A DNA stretch of 64,000 nucleotides from Fibrobacter sp. (GTDB lineage: Bacteria; Fibrobacterota; Fibrobacteria; Fibrobacterales; Fibrobacteraceae), in assembly GCF_017545445.1 (NCBI RefSeq), contig NZ_JAFWOM010000069.1, positions 1 to 64,000 on the forward strand, written 5' to 3'. The notes under the pieces are model-generated. The model did no database searches. It was not told the DNA's origin and saw only the letters and a program-made list of their open reading frames with translations. This document shows, piece by piece, positions 16,705 through 26,278 of the stretch (position 1 is the stretch's first letter; each line of letters starts with the position of its first letter). Made by a program: the position numbers and the translations under genes.

Positions 16705-19700
16705 ATGACTGAAGAAAAATCGATACCGTTGACTGTTGATATCTTGGAGGGTGTGGGCATTGGACTTTGGGCTGTCGAAATTGACGATGGCCAGGCTCCC
16801 CGAATGTTCGCTGATAAAACCATGCTCAAGTTGCTTGGGCTTGATGCGGGGCTTTCGAGCGAAGATATTTTCCATGCTTGGTTCGACAATATCGACCCGG
16901 AGCATTTTGCTGAAGTCAAAGCGTATGTCGATAAGATGAGCGCGGGCGAGAAGGCCGAAATTCAGTATCCGTGGCATGCGCCTGACGGCCACGTCCGTTT
17001 TGTTCGTTGCGGCGGGTCCCGTAATTTTGATTATAAAAAGGGGGTCCGGCTCGAAGGCTGGCATCGGGATATTACCGAACTTGCCTTGATTCAAAAGACG
17101 ACCGAAGAAGAATTGCGTGATGAAATCAAGGCGATGGACTTGGACGCAAAACGCGAAAGTTTCTTGAGGACCCTCAATGAAAAATTGTACGGCAAGGCGA
17201 TTCTCGACAAGGCTTACAGTTACTTCAAGGTGAATCTATCCGAGGATAAGGTCTATAGGCCGTTCGTCCAAATTGTCGAGGGAAAATCCGAAGATGTGAG
17301 CGGCTTTTTTGGCTCCGATTTCCCGTCTTACAGTGCTGTAGTGGATCGAATTGCGAACCAGCTTGTCGATAAGGAATACCGGGATGCGTTTGTCCAGCAT
17401 CTTTCGGCGAAATCGCTTATCGAGCAGTTCCAAAAGGGCGATTCTATCCCGGAATACACATGCAGGTTCTATTCACCGCATATCGGTTGGCATTACAGCC
17501 GCTTTGTCTGCTATGTGTCCAAAAATGAAATTTTGAATGAGTACCAGTCGATGATGGTTGCGTACAATGTTTCGGAACAGCAGAAGCAAGATGCGGCCAT
17601 CCGGGACTGTATAGATGTTCTTTATAAGGAAAAACGCTCAAAGGATGCCATTGAAGATGTGCTTTCGACGCTTGCCTCTTTTTACAAGGCGGACAGGGCT
17701 TATATTCTGGAATGCGACAAGGAGAGGTTGAATCTCAACAGCACGTATGAATGGTGCCGGAAAGGGGTGAAGTCCAACAAGGCGATTCTTCAGCGGCTTC
17801 CGTTTGAAATTGTTCATCCGTGGATAAAGACTGTTGGCGATAGGGATGCCGTCTATCTCGATTCGCAAAATGATGAATCCGGCGTTTGGGAAAAACTGTA
17901 TAGCATTTTGCCGGTGCAGGATGTAAAGAGCATTAGCGTATCGACGATTGTGTCCAGTGAACGGCGTTATGGCTTTGTCGTGCTGGACAATCCGAAAGAA
18001 TCGCTGAAGAGCTTTACGTTGCTCAAGTTCGTGGCGGGGTTTGCCGAAAACGAAATCAACCGCAGAAAACGCATGGACGAAGATGCCGCCGTGACCTCGC
18101 TTTTGGCATCGGATTATTCGTGCATTTTCTATTGCGACCTCGAAGCGGACCAAGTGACTCCGCACAAGCTGAATGCCAACATCCAAAAGCTGTTGGGCAA
18201 CTCCCTCAGTGAAATGACTTATAGCGGGGCGATTGACTTTATTGTGAGTAAAGTGGTCTCTCCCGAAAATGCGGATGTTGTCGCAAGAAAGCTTTCGCTG
18301 AAAAACTTAAAACCGATTCTCCAGAAGACCGGCATCACGAGTTTTGAATACTTGAACTATGCAGACAGGTTTTGCGAATGCAAAGTCGTTGGTGTTAACA
18401 AGAAGCAGAAAGCTTTTGTGATTGGCTTTGCCGACAAGGATGAACAAATCCGCACGGTCCGCATACATCAGAAAAAGATCGAACAGGATTTGGAAATTAT
18501 CGATGTTCTTGCGTCGGAATATTCGTCGGTTTATTACATCGATTTGGAAAAGGATTCCATTACGCCTTATTCGATGAACAAGGAATCGGAATCGCTGTTC
18601 GGGAGCAGTTTCCGTACGGGTATTTCGTATTCCGACGTGTTTGACGAATTTGTCGAAAACGTGGTCTGGGAACGTGACCGTCAGATGGTACGCTATGCGG
18701 GTGCCCTTGAAAATATCAAGAAAGAGCTAGCGCTGCAAAAGACATTTATTACAACGTATCGCGGCAATGTCGAAGGTCGGCCTCATTATTGCGAAATGAA
18801 GTTCGTGAAAGTCGGCAACGAATTCGATAGCCCGAAAGCTGTTGCGTTGTGCCTTGCCGAAAAGGATGATTTGATTCTCAAGGATTTCGTGAACGATATT
18901 TTGTATGATGACTACGTGTCCATTTACTTTGTGAATGTCGAAGACAATTCGTTCCGCACCATCAAATCTTCTAACCTTTCATTGGTGGATAAGCGGCCCG
19001 CGTATAGCACTTATTCTTACGAAGTCAAGAAAATAAGCGAAATTGTGCAAGCGGAGTATGAACAGGATTGGCGTAAGCTGTCGAACTTGTTCTATGTGCA
19101 AAATTTTTTGAAGAACGCCGACCAGCGTGAGCTGGAATTCAAGATTGAAAGTGGCGAATGGCTGCGGGCGAAGTTTACGACTATTGAACGCAATGACGAC
19201 AACGAGGTCGTATCGTTCGTGCTTTCTTTTATGCTTTTGAGCGATGACCAGATTGAGAAAAATGAACTGGACGCAAAGATTGCAGAACAGAACGACTTGC
19301 TCGAAAAACAGCAAATAATGTTGCAAAAGGCTCTTTCGATGGCGCAGTCGTCTGACCGTGCAAAGACGGCGTTCCTCTCGAACATGAGCCATGATATCCG
19401 CACGCCGATGAACGCCATTGTCGGCTTTACGGGGCTTGCAATTGCCCACATTGACGAAAAAGAACTTGTTCTGGATTATTTGAAAAAACTTGCTCAAAGC
19501 TCGAATCATCTGCTATCGCTCATCAACGATGTGCTTGATATGAGCCGCATTGAATCGGGCAAGATGGTGATTGCAGAAAATGCAGAAAACCTCTATGAAA
19601 TTATCGACGCACTCAAGGATATTGTCCAGGCGGATCTCCATGCGAAAAAACTGACGTTTGAAGTTCAAATGAACGTGACCAATGCCGGAATCATGTGCGA

Positions 19701-20487
19701 CAAGCTACGCTTGAATCAAGTGTTGCTCAACGTGTTGTCGAATGCGATTAAATACACGCATGACGGCGGTTCTGTCGAGTTCTTGATTGACGAAATGAAA
19801 TCGGCAAAGCTAGGTGCCGCGCATTTTAAATTCCGAGTCCGCGATAACGGCATGGGGATGAACGCCGAGTTCTTGAAGAAAATTTACGAACCGTTTACGC
19901 GGGCGAATTCTTCGACGGTGAGCGGCATCCAAGGGACGGGTCTTGGCATGTCCATTACAAAGAACATTGTCGAGATGATGGACGGTTCTATTGAAATCTC
20001 TAGCGAAGAGGACAAGGGAACCGAGGTTGTCATCGATATTGATTTTATGCTGCATGATCAGAACTGTGTTGGGAAAAAGCCGTTGTCGTTCAACTTCAAT
20101 TTTGCGGGCAAGAAAATCTTGCTTGTTGAAGATAACGAAATGAACCGGCAAATCGCATGCGATGTTCTGGCGGATTATGGACTTAAAGTCTTTACGGCGG
20201 AAAATGGCCGTGAAGCTGTTGAAATGATGAAATCTTCTACGCCGGGGCAATATGACCTTATCCTTATGGATGTGCAGATGCCTGTGATGGACGGCTTTAC
20301 GGCGACTCATGAAATTCGCGCTCTCAAAGAAAAGTACAAGTCGAACATTCCGATTATCGCCATGACCGCGAACGCCTTTGAAGAAGACCGTCGCGCAGCT
20401 TTTGACGCAGGCATGAACGAGCATATTGCAAAACCGATAGACCTTGAAAAAATGAAGTATATTTTGGCAAGGTTTCTTAAAAAGTGA
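16705..20487 (+). CDS. Hybrid sensor histidine kinase with several PAS-like domains and receiver
   Basis: 1260 residues from the ATG at 16705, with GGGA upstream; a GTG at 16687 is an alternative start. No membrane segment, so probably a cytosolic sensor. The N-terminal region has a PAS-like fold (IGLWAVEIDDG..., WHAPDGHVRFV), then at least four further sensor segments, two with the repeated opening ASxYSxxxYxDLExDxxTPxxxN. The kinase core has HisKA motif MSHDIRTPMNAI (phospho-His near 895), N-box LLNVLSNAIKYT (about 1008), DNGMGMN, and G-box GTGLGMSI. The C-terminal receiver has LLVEDNEMNRQ and the phospho-acceptor in LILMDVQMPVMDG (about 1187). Seven bases separate it from the next kinase. 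Signal unknown. Confidence 0.9.
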   Translation: MTEEKSIPLTVDILEGVGIGLWAVEIDDGQAPRMFADKTMLKLLGLDAGLSSEDIFHAWFDNIDPEHFAEVKAYVDKMSAGEKAEIQYPWHAPDGHVRFVRCGGSRNFDYKKGVRLEGWHRDITELALIQKTTEEELRDEIKAMDLDAKRESFLRTLNEKLYGKAILDKAYSYFKVNLSEDKVYRPFVQIVEGKSEDVSGFFGSDFPSYSAVVDRIANQLVDKEYRDAFVQHLSAKSLIEQFQKGDSIPEYTCRFYSPHIGWHYSRFVCYVSKNEILNEYQSMMVAYNVSEQQKQDAAIRDCIDVLYKEKRSKDAIEDVLSTLASFYKADRAYILECDKERLNLNSTYEWCRKGVKSNKAILQRLPFEIVHPWIKTVGDRDAVYLDSQNDESGVWEKLYSILPVQDVKSISVSTIVSSERRYGFVVLDNPKESLKSFTLLKFVAGFAENEINRRKRMDEDAAVTSLLASDYSCIFYCDLEADQVTPHKLNANIQKLLGNSLSEMTYSGAIDFIVSKVVSPENADVVARKLSLKNLKPILQKTGITSFEYLNYADRFCECKVVGVNKKQKAFVIGFADKDEQIRTVRIHQKKIEQDLEIIDVLASEYSSVYYIDLEKDSITPYSMNKESESLFGSSFRTGISYSDVFDEFVENVVWERDRQMVRYAGALENIKKELALQKTFITTYRGNVEGRPHYCEMKFVKVGNEFDSPKAVALCLAEKDDLILKDFVNDILYDDYVSIYFVNVEDNSFRTIKSSNLSLVDKRPAYSTYSYEVKKISEIVQAEYEQDWRKLSNLFYVQNFLKNADQRELEFKIESGEWLRAKFTTIERNDDNEVVSFVLSFMLLSDDQIEKNELDAKIAEQNDLLEKQQIMLQKALSMAQSSDRAKTAFLSNMSHDIRTPMNAIVGFTGLAIAHIDEKELVLDYLKKLAQSSNHLLSLINDVLDMSRIESGKMVIAENAENLYEIIDALKDIVQADLHAKKLTFEVQMNVTNAGIMCDKLRLNQVLLNVLSNAIKYTHDGGSVEFLIDEMKSAKLGAAHFKFRVRDNGMGMNAEFLKKIYEPFTRANSSTVSGIQGTGLGMSITKNIVEMMDGSIEISSEEDKGTEVVIDIDFMLHDQNCVGKKPLSFNFNFAGKKILLVEDNEMNRQIACDVLADYGLKVFTAENGREAVEMMKSSTPGQYDLILMDVQMPVMDGFTATHEIRALKEKYKSNIPIIAMTANAFEEDRRAAFDAGMNEHIAKPIDLEKMKYILARFLKK

Positions 20488-20494
20488 TGAATGA

Positions 20495-23400
20495 ATGATT
20501 AAAAATATTGATGATGTTCACAGTGAAAAGGTGATGCGTCGCGATCACTTTATTTTCGCTATAGTTCTTGTTGTTGTTGCCGCTTTGTCTTTTTTATTTT
20601 CGTGTCAGAAAATTTTGAAGATTGTCAAGGATAGTTGTTTTAGTAGGCTTCAAGAATATGCGAATGTCGTATCGCATGAATTTATTATAAATAATCTGCA
20701 TTACGGCGGAACGCTCCAGTTTGTGGCGACTTCATTGGAAGATCGCTCGGAGTATTCCGTCGATAGTGTGCAGTCATGGCTCAAGGACATGCGGCCTTTT
20801 TTAAAGGACCAAAAAATCAATGTCCTCTTGCCGGGCGATACGGTGATTCTGCCGAATGGCCTTGTCACTCAGGCTTCTGCGATGGGGCTTTCTTATGAAA
20901 AAGAAAAAACGACAGAAGCGCATGTGACTGTTCGCCTTGAAGGTGATGACCAGAATGAAAAATTCCTATACCATTTTGTTCCTGTAAAAAATCAAGGGCA
21001 AACGGTTGCCATGATTTTTTGGAGCTATAGCTTGGGACTGATCCATCAGTATTTGCGGACTGAAAAGGGCTATGACCGCAAAATGTTTGTCTATGTCGTC
21101 AATCGCGAAGATGGCAGATTCGTGGCGGATACGGAACACGATTCGTTGAAGAGCATTTTTGATTATAAGAATGAAAAGGACAATGAAAGTGGTTTGTTCT
21201 CCGCCATTGTCGATAGCATCCTTGCTGGTAAAGAAGGGCAGGCGTGCATTGAAAATTATTGGGAAAGTTCCAATTGCATTTATTTCCGTCCTATAGAAAT
21301 TGGTAATTGGAGCATTTTAATCTCGTCTCCTGAAGAGTATGCAATGAGCGATATTCGCAAGATTCGTTTTATTTTCCTTTGCTTGGGAATAGGCGTGTTC
21401 TTGTTCTTTGTCGCTTATTTTATCCTTTTGCGGCGCGTGGCGATACGGTGCTTTGCCGAAGAAGCGGAACGCTCCGCTCTTGATGATGTGGGTAAAGTTC
21501 GTTACATGCAAATGAAATTACTTGGACTTCTTTCCAAGAATTTTACCAATATTTATTACGTGAATCCTGAGACCGGTTCTTACGTTGCGTATTCCAATGC
21601 TAAAAATGATTTGTATAAGGAAATTACAAGTCGTTTCGACTTGAATGCTTCGATTTACGATATCATGAACGATGATGAATTGACGAAGATCCACAAGGAC
21701 GATTTGGAACTTTGCCATAGCGTATTCAACAAGAAATCCTTCCTTGAAGTTATGAGCAATTCTGAATCGAGGCGTATTGTTGATATGCGTTGCTTTATCA
21801 ATGGTAACTGGGTTTGGATTCGCCATACGCTGATTGGCTTTGCCGATGCCAAGGGACAGGGTTATGTGATTATCGGCGTCGAAGACGTGAACGACGAAAA
21901 GGTGGCTATCGAGGCTGAAAGAGAAAGGTTGTCTGTTATCAACGGACTTTCGGAAGACTTCTCTCTAGTTAGCTTTATCAATCCGGCGACAAAGGAAGAC
22001 CATCTTTATTACGTCAAGAAAAATGATTGGGCCGATAACCCGAACTGGAAAAAGGTCGGAAATTTTGAAGATCGCTTGAATTTGATTGCCAATACGCTTG
22101 TTCACCCAGATGATCGTCAAAAATTCTTGGAGATGACGAATCGTGATGTTGTTGTAAATAAGCTTTCGTCAAAGAATGCGTATTATGTGAACTTTAGAAT
22201 GATTATTAACGGCACTGTTGAATATTGGCAGTTGAAGTTCGTGATGGTGGGTAAAGCCCCCGATGCACGGGAACAGATTGTCGCAGGATTTATCAGCGTC
22301 GATGAATCGACCCGCTTGCAGTTGGAACAGAAGGAACAGCTCGAAAGTCAGGCCGAGGCTTTGAAACAGGCTCTGTCGTCGGCACAATCTGCAAATAATG
22401 CGAAAAAGGAATTCTTGAACAGCATGAGCCACGAAATCCGTACGCCGTTGAATGCGGTTATCGGACTTACAGAACTGGCATCTTCGCATTTGGATGATAA
22501 AGATCGTGTCAGGGATTGCTTGATCAAGATCGATCAAAGTTCTGACCGCTTGCTTTCCATCATTAACGACATTCTTGACATGAGCCGTATTGAATCGGGC
22601 AAGTTTGATCTCAACGAATCTCCCACGCACTTGTTTGAAATTATTCACGAAGTGGAACGCGACGTTCGGGCCGATTTGCGGGAAAAAGATTTAAAATTCG
22701 AAATTGATTACGCCGACATCAATGATGAAGAAATTGTCTGTGACAAGGATCGCTTGCGTCAGGTCTTGCTTAAGATTCTTTCGAATTCGATCAAGTTCAC
22801 GAAAGAGGGCGGTTCTATTTCGATGAGCGTCAAGGAAGCTCCTCTTTCGAAGTCGAGCTATGCGGCTTACGTGTTCTGCATCAAGGACAACGGTATCGGC
22901 ATGAGCGAAGATTTCCTCAAGACGGTCTATGAACCGTTTACGAGAGGGGTTGCCGCATCGAGTGATGTTCGCGGCATGGGCCTTGGGCTTGCCATAACGA
23001 AAAACACCGTTGAAATCATGGGCGGTCAAATTGAAATTGCGAGCCGCTTGAACGTCGGTACGGAAGTTACCGTGACGTTTGAATTCAAGCTGGTGCAGTC
23101 GAAAAAGAATGAAGTCAATTCGATTGAAGTTGAGCAATCGGGCTTTGCCGGAAAGAAAATTCTTTTGGTCGAAGACAATATCCTCAACCGCGAAATCACG
23201 ATGGAACTTTTGCAGGACAACGGTTTTATCGTGACGGCTGTGGAAGATGGCGATATTGCCGTGAAGATGCTTTCGAAGGCGTCGTCGAGACCGTTCGACC
23301 TAGTGTTGATGGATGTCCGCATGCCTGTGATGGACGGCTACGAAGCGACAAAGTGCATTCGCGCGTTCGAGAACAAGGACGTGGCCGAAATTCCGATTGT

Positions 23401-23524
23401 CGCTATGACCGCAAACGCCTTTGACGAAGACCGCAAGGCTTCTTTCGAGGCTGGCATGAACGAGCATATCGCAAAGCCGGTCAGTATTGAAAAGTTGAAG
23501 GATGTGCTTTCGAAGTTCTTGTAA
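20495..23524 (+). CDS. Membrane hybrid sensor histidine kinase with extracytoplasmic sensor domain
   Basis: 1009 residues. First membrane segment about 16-36 (FIFAIVLVVVAALSFLF), an extracytoplasmic domain of about 240 residues that resembles a Cache/double-PAS sensor, second membrane segment about 288-312 (FIFLCLGIGVFLFFVAYFIL), then two PAS-like regions. The kinase core has MSHEIRTPLNAV (His near 645), ILSNSIKFT, DNGIGMS, GMGLGLAI. The receiver has LLVEDNILNRE and LVLMDVRMPVMDGYEA (Asp near 938). Core and receiver are close to those of the preceding kinase, so the two are paralogues; only the sensor parts differ. They are probably co-transcribed and may share a signalling output. No separate response regulator lies beside them. 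Confidence 0.9.
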   Translation: MIKNIDDVHSEKVMRRDHFIFAIVLVVVAALSFLFSCQKILKIVKDSCFSRLQEYANVVSHEFIINNLHYGGTLQFVATSLEDRSEYSVDSVQSWLKDMRPFLKDQKINVLLPGDTVILPNGLVTQASAMGLSYEKEKTTEAHVTVRLEGDDQNEKFLYHFVPVKNQGQTVAMIFWSYSLGLIHQYLRTEKGYDRKMFVYVVNREDGRFVADTEHDSLKSIFDYKNEKDNESGLFSAIVDSILAGKEGQACIENYWESSNCIYFRPIEIGNWSILISSPEEYAMSDIRKIRFIFLCLGIGVFLFFVAYFILLRRVAIRCFAEEAERSALDDVGKVRYMQMKLLGLLSKNFTNIYYVNPETGSYVAYSNAKNDLYKEITSRFDLNASIYDIMNDDELTKIHKDDLELCHSVFNKKSFLEVMSNSESRRIVDMRCFINGNWVWIRHTLIGFADAKGQGYVIIGVEDVNDEKVAIEAERERLSVINGLSEDFSLVSFINPATKEDHLYYVKKNDWADNPNWKKVGNFEDRLNLIANTLVHPDDRQKFLEMTNRDVVVNKLSSKNAYYVNFRMIINGTVEYWQLKFVMVGKAPDAREQIVAGFISVDESTRLQLEQKEQLESQAEALKQALSSAQSANNAKKEFLNSMSHEIRTPLNAVIGLTELASSHLDDKDRVRDCLIKIDQSSDRLLSIINDILDMSRIESGKFDLNESPTHLFEIIHEVERDVRADLREKDLKFEIDYADINDEEIVCDKDRLRQVLLKILSNSIKFTKEGGSISMSVKEAPLSKSSYAAYVFCIKDNGIGMSEDFLKTVYEPFTRGVAASSDVRGMGLGLAITKNTVEIMGGQIEIASRLNVGTEVTVTFEFKLVQSKKNEVNSIEVEQSGFAGKKILLVEDNILNREITMELLQDNGFIVTAVEDGDIAVKMLSKASSRPFDLVLMDVRMPVMDGYEATKCIRAFENKDVAEIPIVAMTANAFDEDRKASFEAGMNEHIAKPVSIEKLKDVLSKFL

Positions 23525-23587
23525 TATTGCGTAAAAAATGATGGACGCGAAAAATTTTTTGAAAAACTTATCTATATTGATTTGCAT

Positions 23588-24922
23588 ATGTCAGCACGAG
23601 TAACTAGCAGCGATAAAATTGAAGACATGTTTCCGGAAACCCCGGTACGTAAGATTATCACCCCGATAGAACGCCTCATGAAGGTGGAGACGACTGGCGG
23701 CATAGTGCTTATCATTATGACACTTGCAGCCCTCGTCTGGGCGAACCTCAGTCCTGAATCGTACGAGCATTTTTGGCATTTGCCGTTCGTAGTGACGATT
23801 GGCAGCTGGGTGGGCACGGGCGATTTGCACTGGTTCATTAACGATGCCTTGATGACGATATTCTTCTTCAACATCGGGCTCGAAGTCAAGGGCGAAATGA
23901 CGTATGGCGAACTTCATGACCCGAAGGCGGCGAGCCTCCCGATTATCGCTGCCGCGGGTGGTATGCTGTTCCCGGCGCTCATTTACTTGGCGCTTTGTCC
24001 TCCGGGAACGTCACACGGCTGGGGAATCCCGACGGCGACGGATATCGCGTTCGTGGTCGGCTGCATGGCGATTTTGGGCAAGAAGGTGCCGCATGCGCTC
24101 CGCGTGATGATTTTGACGCTTGCGATTGCAGACGATATCGGCGCGATTCTCGTGATTGCTATTGGATATCCGAGCGGCGACGGCATCAATTTTGCGGCTC
24201 TGGGAACCGCTTTTGCTCTCCTCGTCTTGATTAACTTGCTTTTCCGTATTGGCGTTCGCAACTTGCTTTTGCATGGCGTGATCGGCGTTGCCATTTGGGC
24301 GTTCTTTGTCAAGTCCGGCGTGCACCCGACGATTGCGGGCGTGCTGCTTGGCCTCTCTGTTCCTGCAAAGCCGGTCGTTGCAAAGGGTATGGTCGCCAAT
24401 TTTGCGAATAGCGTGGGCGATGTGCTTTCTGGCGACGAGAAGGTTTCTGGCGAAGAAAAGTACCGCGTGTTCAATTTGCTCCAGCGTGGCGCCCGTGAAA
24501 GTGTCTCGATGCAGGAACGTTTGTACAAGCCTCTCGTGCCGTGGGTGAACTTTGCGATTATGCCGATCTTCGCTCTCTCGAATGCTGGTGTCGAAATCAA
24601 GCTTGGCGGTTTGGATGTTCCTGTACTTAGTGCTGTTGCGCTCGCCCTTGTGTTCGGCAAGCCGATTGGAATTTTCCTCTTCAGCCTGTTGTCTGTAAAG
24701 ATTGGCGTTTCCAAGAAACCGAGCTACTCCTGGAAGGTGCTCTGGGGCGGCGGCATGCTTGCCGGTATCGGATTTACGATGGCTCTCTTTGTCGCAGGCC
24801 TTGCCTTTGAAGACGGCTCGAACAAGGATTCTGCAAAGCTTGGAATTCTCCTCGGAAGCTTCAGTGCTGCAATTCTTGGCACAATTTACATGAGCATCGT
24901 ATCGAAGAAGAATAAGCAGTAG
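23588..24922 (+). CDS. nhaA: Na+/H+ antiporter NhaA
   Basis: 444 residues from the ATG at 23588; a TTG two codons earlier is possible. Exchanges cytosolic Na+ for external H+. Family marks seen: ERLMKVETTGGIVLIIMTLAALVWAN, FFFNIGLEVKGEM, PTATDIAFVVG, the twin Asp of the ion site in LAIADDIGAILVIA, and FTMALFVAGLAF near the end. Longer than the usual 390 through a loop around residues 270-310. In an organism with a Na+-exporting decarboxylase it would help link Na+ and proton gradients. Confidence 0.95.
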   Translation: MSARVTSSDKIEDMFPETPVRKIITPIERLMKVETTGGIVLIIMTLAALVWANLSPESYEHFWHLPFVVTIGSWVGTGDLHWFINDALMTIFFFNIGLEVKGEMTYGELHDPKAASLPIIAAAGGMLFPALIYLALCPPGTSHGWGIPTATDIAFVVGCMAILGKKVPHALRVMILTLAIADDIGAILVIAIGYPSGDGINFAALGTAFALLVLINLLFRIGVRNLLLHGVIGVAIWAFFVKSGVHPTIAGVLLGLSVPAKPVVAKGMVANFANSVGDVLSGDEKVSGEEKYRVFNLLQRGARESVSMQERLYKPLVPWVNFAIMPIFALSNAGVEIKLGGLDVPVLSAVALALVFGKPIGIFLFSLLSVKIGVSKKPSYSWKVLWGGGMLAGIGFTMALFVAGLAFEDGSNKDSAKLGILLGSFSAAILGTIYMSIVSKKNKQ

Positions 24923-25391
24923 GAAGTAGACAGTAGTCGGTAGGAAGTTGGAGGTGAGGAATAATTGTTCTCGAAGCCGTCATCCTCGATCTGTCATCCT
25001 GGAGCCTGTCATTCTGGAGGCACGGAGTGCCGATAGAAACCATTATTTCTTGAATAGCACTTGGCGATAGGATCCAGTCACAGTCCTAGTAAGCAATGGC
25101 GAGTAAACAGGAAATGTCATCCCGGACTCTGTTCCGGGATCGGCTTGCAAACTAAGCAATAACTGACCCCGCAACAAGTGCGGGGTGACAGACTCAAATC
25201 ACTAACCACTAATCACCAACCACTTTTAATTTAAATCCTAACCACTAACCACCAACCACTGTTTACTAATCTCTCGTCTCTCGTCTTTGTATATTCGCCT
25301 TCGGCTCATATACCAAATGCTGGGCTCGGTCATGGGTGTGCGAGCACCCCCGCGAACGCTCGCCCTCCGCATTTGTCGTCTCTCGTCTAAT
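24923..25391. repeat. 470-base gap made of several dispersed repeat families
   Basis: In order: GTAGGAAGT-type units (24919-24956), several GTCATCCTGGA...GATAGGATCCAG dyads (24986-25080), two palindromes of the GTCATCCCGGA / CCCCGCA type (25115-25145 and 25163-25191), TAACCACTA-type units (25197-25264), and a module with CTTCGGCTCA, a GGGTG...CACCC hairpin (25334-25349) and GCTCGCC. TCTCTCGTCT is repeated at both ends of the last module. No gene, promoter or RNA of a known kind was recognised. Confidence 0.75.
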
Positions 25392-25796
25392 ATGCCTCAT
25401 TTCGTCTATATGCTCCGTTGCAAGGGTGACCGCATTTACACGGGCTATGCCGTTGACGTGCAAGCTCGCTATGAAGAACATTGCAGTGGGCGAGGGGCTA
25501 AGTTTACAAGGGCGTTCCCTCCCGAATGCGTTTTACGCACATTTGAATTGCCAGATTACAAATACGCCCTCCGCTTGGAAGCTCGCATTAAAAAGCTCAA
25601 ACGCCCGCAAAAAGAACTCCTCGCCGCTGGCGACAAAACGCTGGAATCAGAATTGCTTGCTGGCCTCGGCGAAACACTCAAAAAGCGTGCCTCAAGAATC
25701 CGTCGTGAAAAAGCGAGAGCCCGTGAAAAATTGAAATCTTGCGAGAGCCAAGAATCTCGAAAGAAAGTTTCCACGAAAAAAAATCAGGAAAAGTGA
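25392..25796 (+). CDS. GIY-YIG domain protein
   Basis: 134 residues from the ATG at 25392; upstream codons in this frame translate intergenic repeat and are excluded. Residues 3-85 form a single GIY-YIG nuclease domain: HFVYMLRCKGDRIYTGYAVD with YVY/IYTGY-like core, then the helix RYEEH, and ALRLEARIKKLKRPQKELL. This matches the small UPF0213/YhbQ group, cytosolic proteins of uncertain role in DNA handling. The C-terminal 40 residues are highly basic (KKRASRIRREKARAREKLK), which suggests nucleic-acid contact. No ribosome binding site is visible. Convergent with the small gene at 25802. Confidence 0.8.
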   Translation: MPHFVYMLRCKGDRIYTGYAVDVQARYEEHCSGRGAKFTRAFPPECVLRTFELPDYKYALRLEARIKKLKRPQKELLAAGDKTLESELLAGLGETLKKRASRIRREKARAREKLKSCESQESRKKVSTKKNQEK

Positions 25797-25801
25797 AACG
25801 T

Positions 25802-25987
25802 CTATTTTCCATTCGGTCGGTTCTTGGCCAAAAATGCTAAGATTTCCGACGTGTCGGTTAATATACGCCCATTAAAATGAGGTCTTGGTATAGATGCAAG
25901 CTTTTCTGCGCGTTCCAAAGACTCTGCAAAACGCTTTGAGCCTTCAGGACTTATCACAAAATTATGCGTAATGCTTGATGTAGCCAT
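25802..25987 (-). CDS. Small protein of unknown function (61 residues)
   Basis: The ATG at 25987 has a very good AGGAG seven bases upstream, so I choose it over a TTG at 26092 that would give 96 residues. The sequence begins MATSSITHNFVISPEGSKRF, then an amphipathic helix AESLERAEKLASI, and a short C-terminal helix SEILAFLAKNR. The shape recalls small antitoxin-like or accessory proteins, but no toxin gene is adjacent. A GC-rich palindrome CCCCATACGTGGGG lies just upstream of the TTG. Not recognised. Confidence 0.6.
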   Translation of the reverse strand: MATSSITHNFVISPEGSKRFAESLERAEKLASIPRPHFNGRILTDTSEILAFLAKNRPNGK

Positions 25988-26278
25988 ATTTACTCCTAAT
26001 ATTGTGCCCTTGTGCTCTACGTTGAAAGTTAGGGGCCCGCCTCCCCAAAGGGTTCCTGCAGCGTTTGCTGCGACATCAAGCAGAGAGTTCAACTTGCCCC
26101 ACGTATGGGGATTAAGAATACAGAGATAATATACTTTTTCTATAAGTATCGGTCAAGGGTTCGCGCATTTGCCAAATTTTGGGTTGAAGAGTCCTTAATG
26201 GCGTGTTTGTGATGGTGGTGGCTGCTTTTCGATTTAAAAATGAGTATTTTATTACTGAATCTTTTTTGAACGTCGATT

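Noticed and set aside
26002..26092. TTG start at 26092 giving a 96-residue protein
   Set aside because: The internal ATG at 25987 has a much better ribosome binding site; kept only as an alternative.
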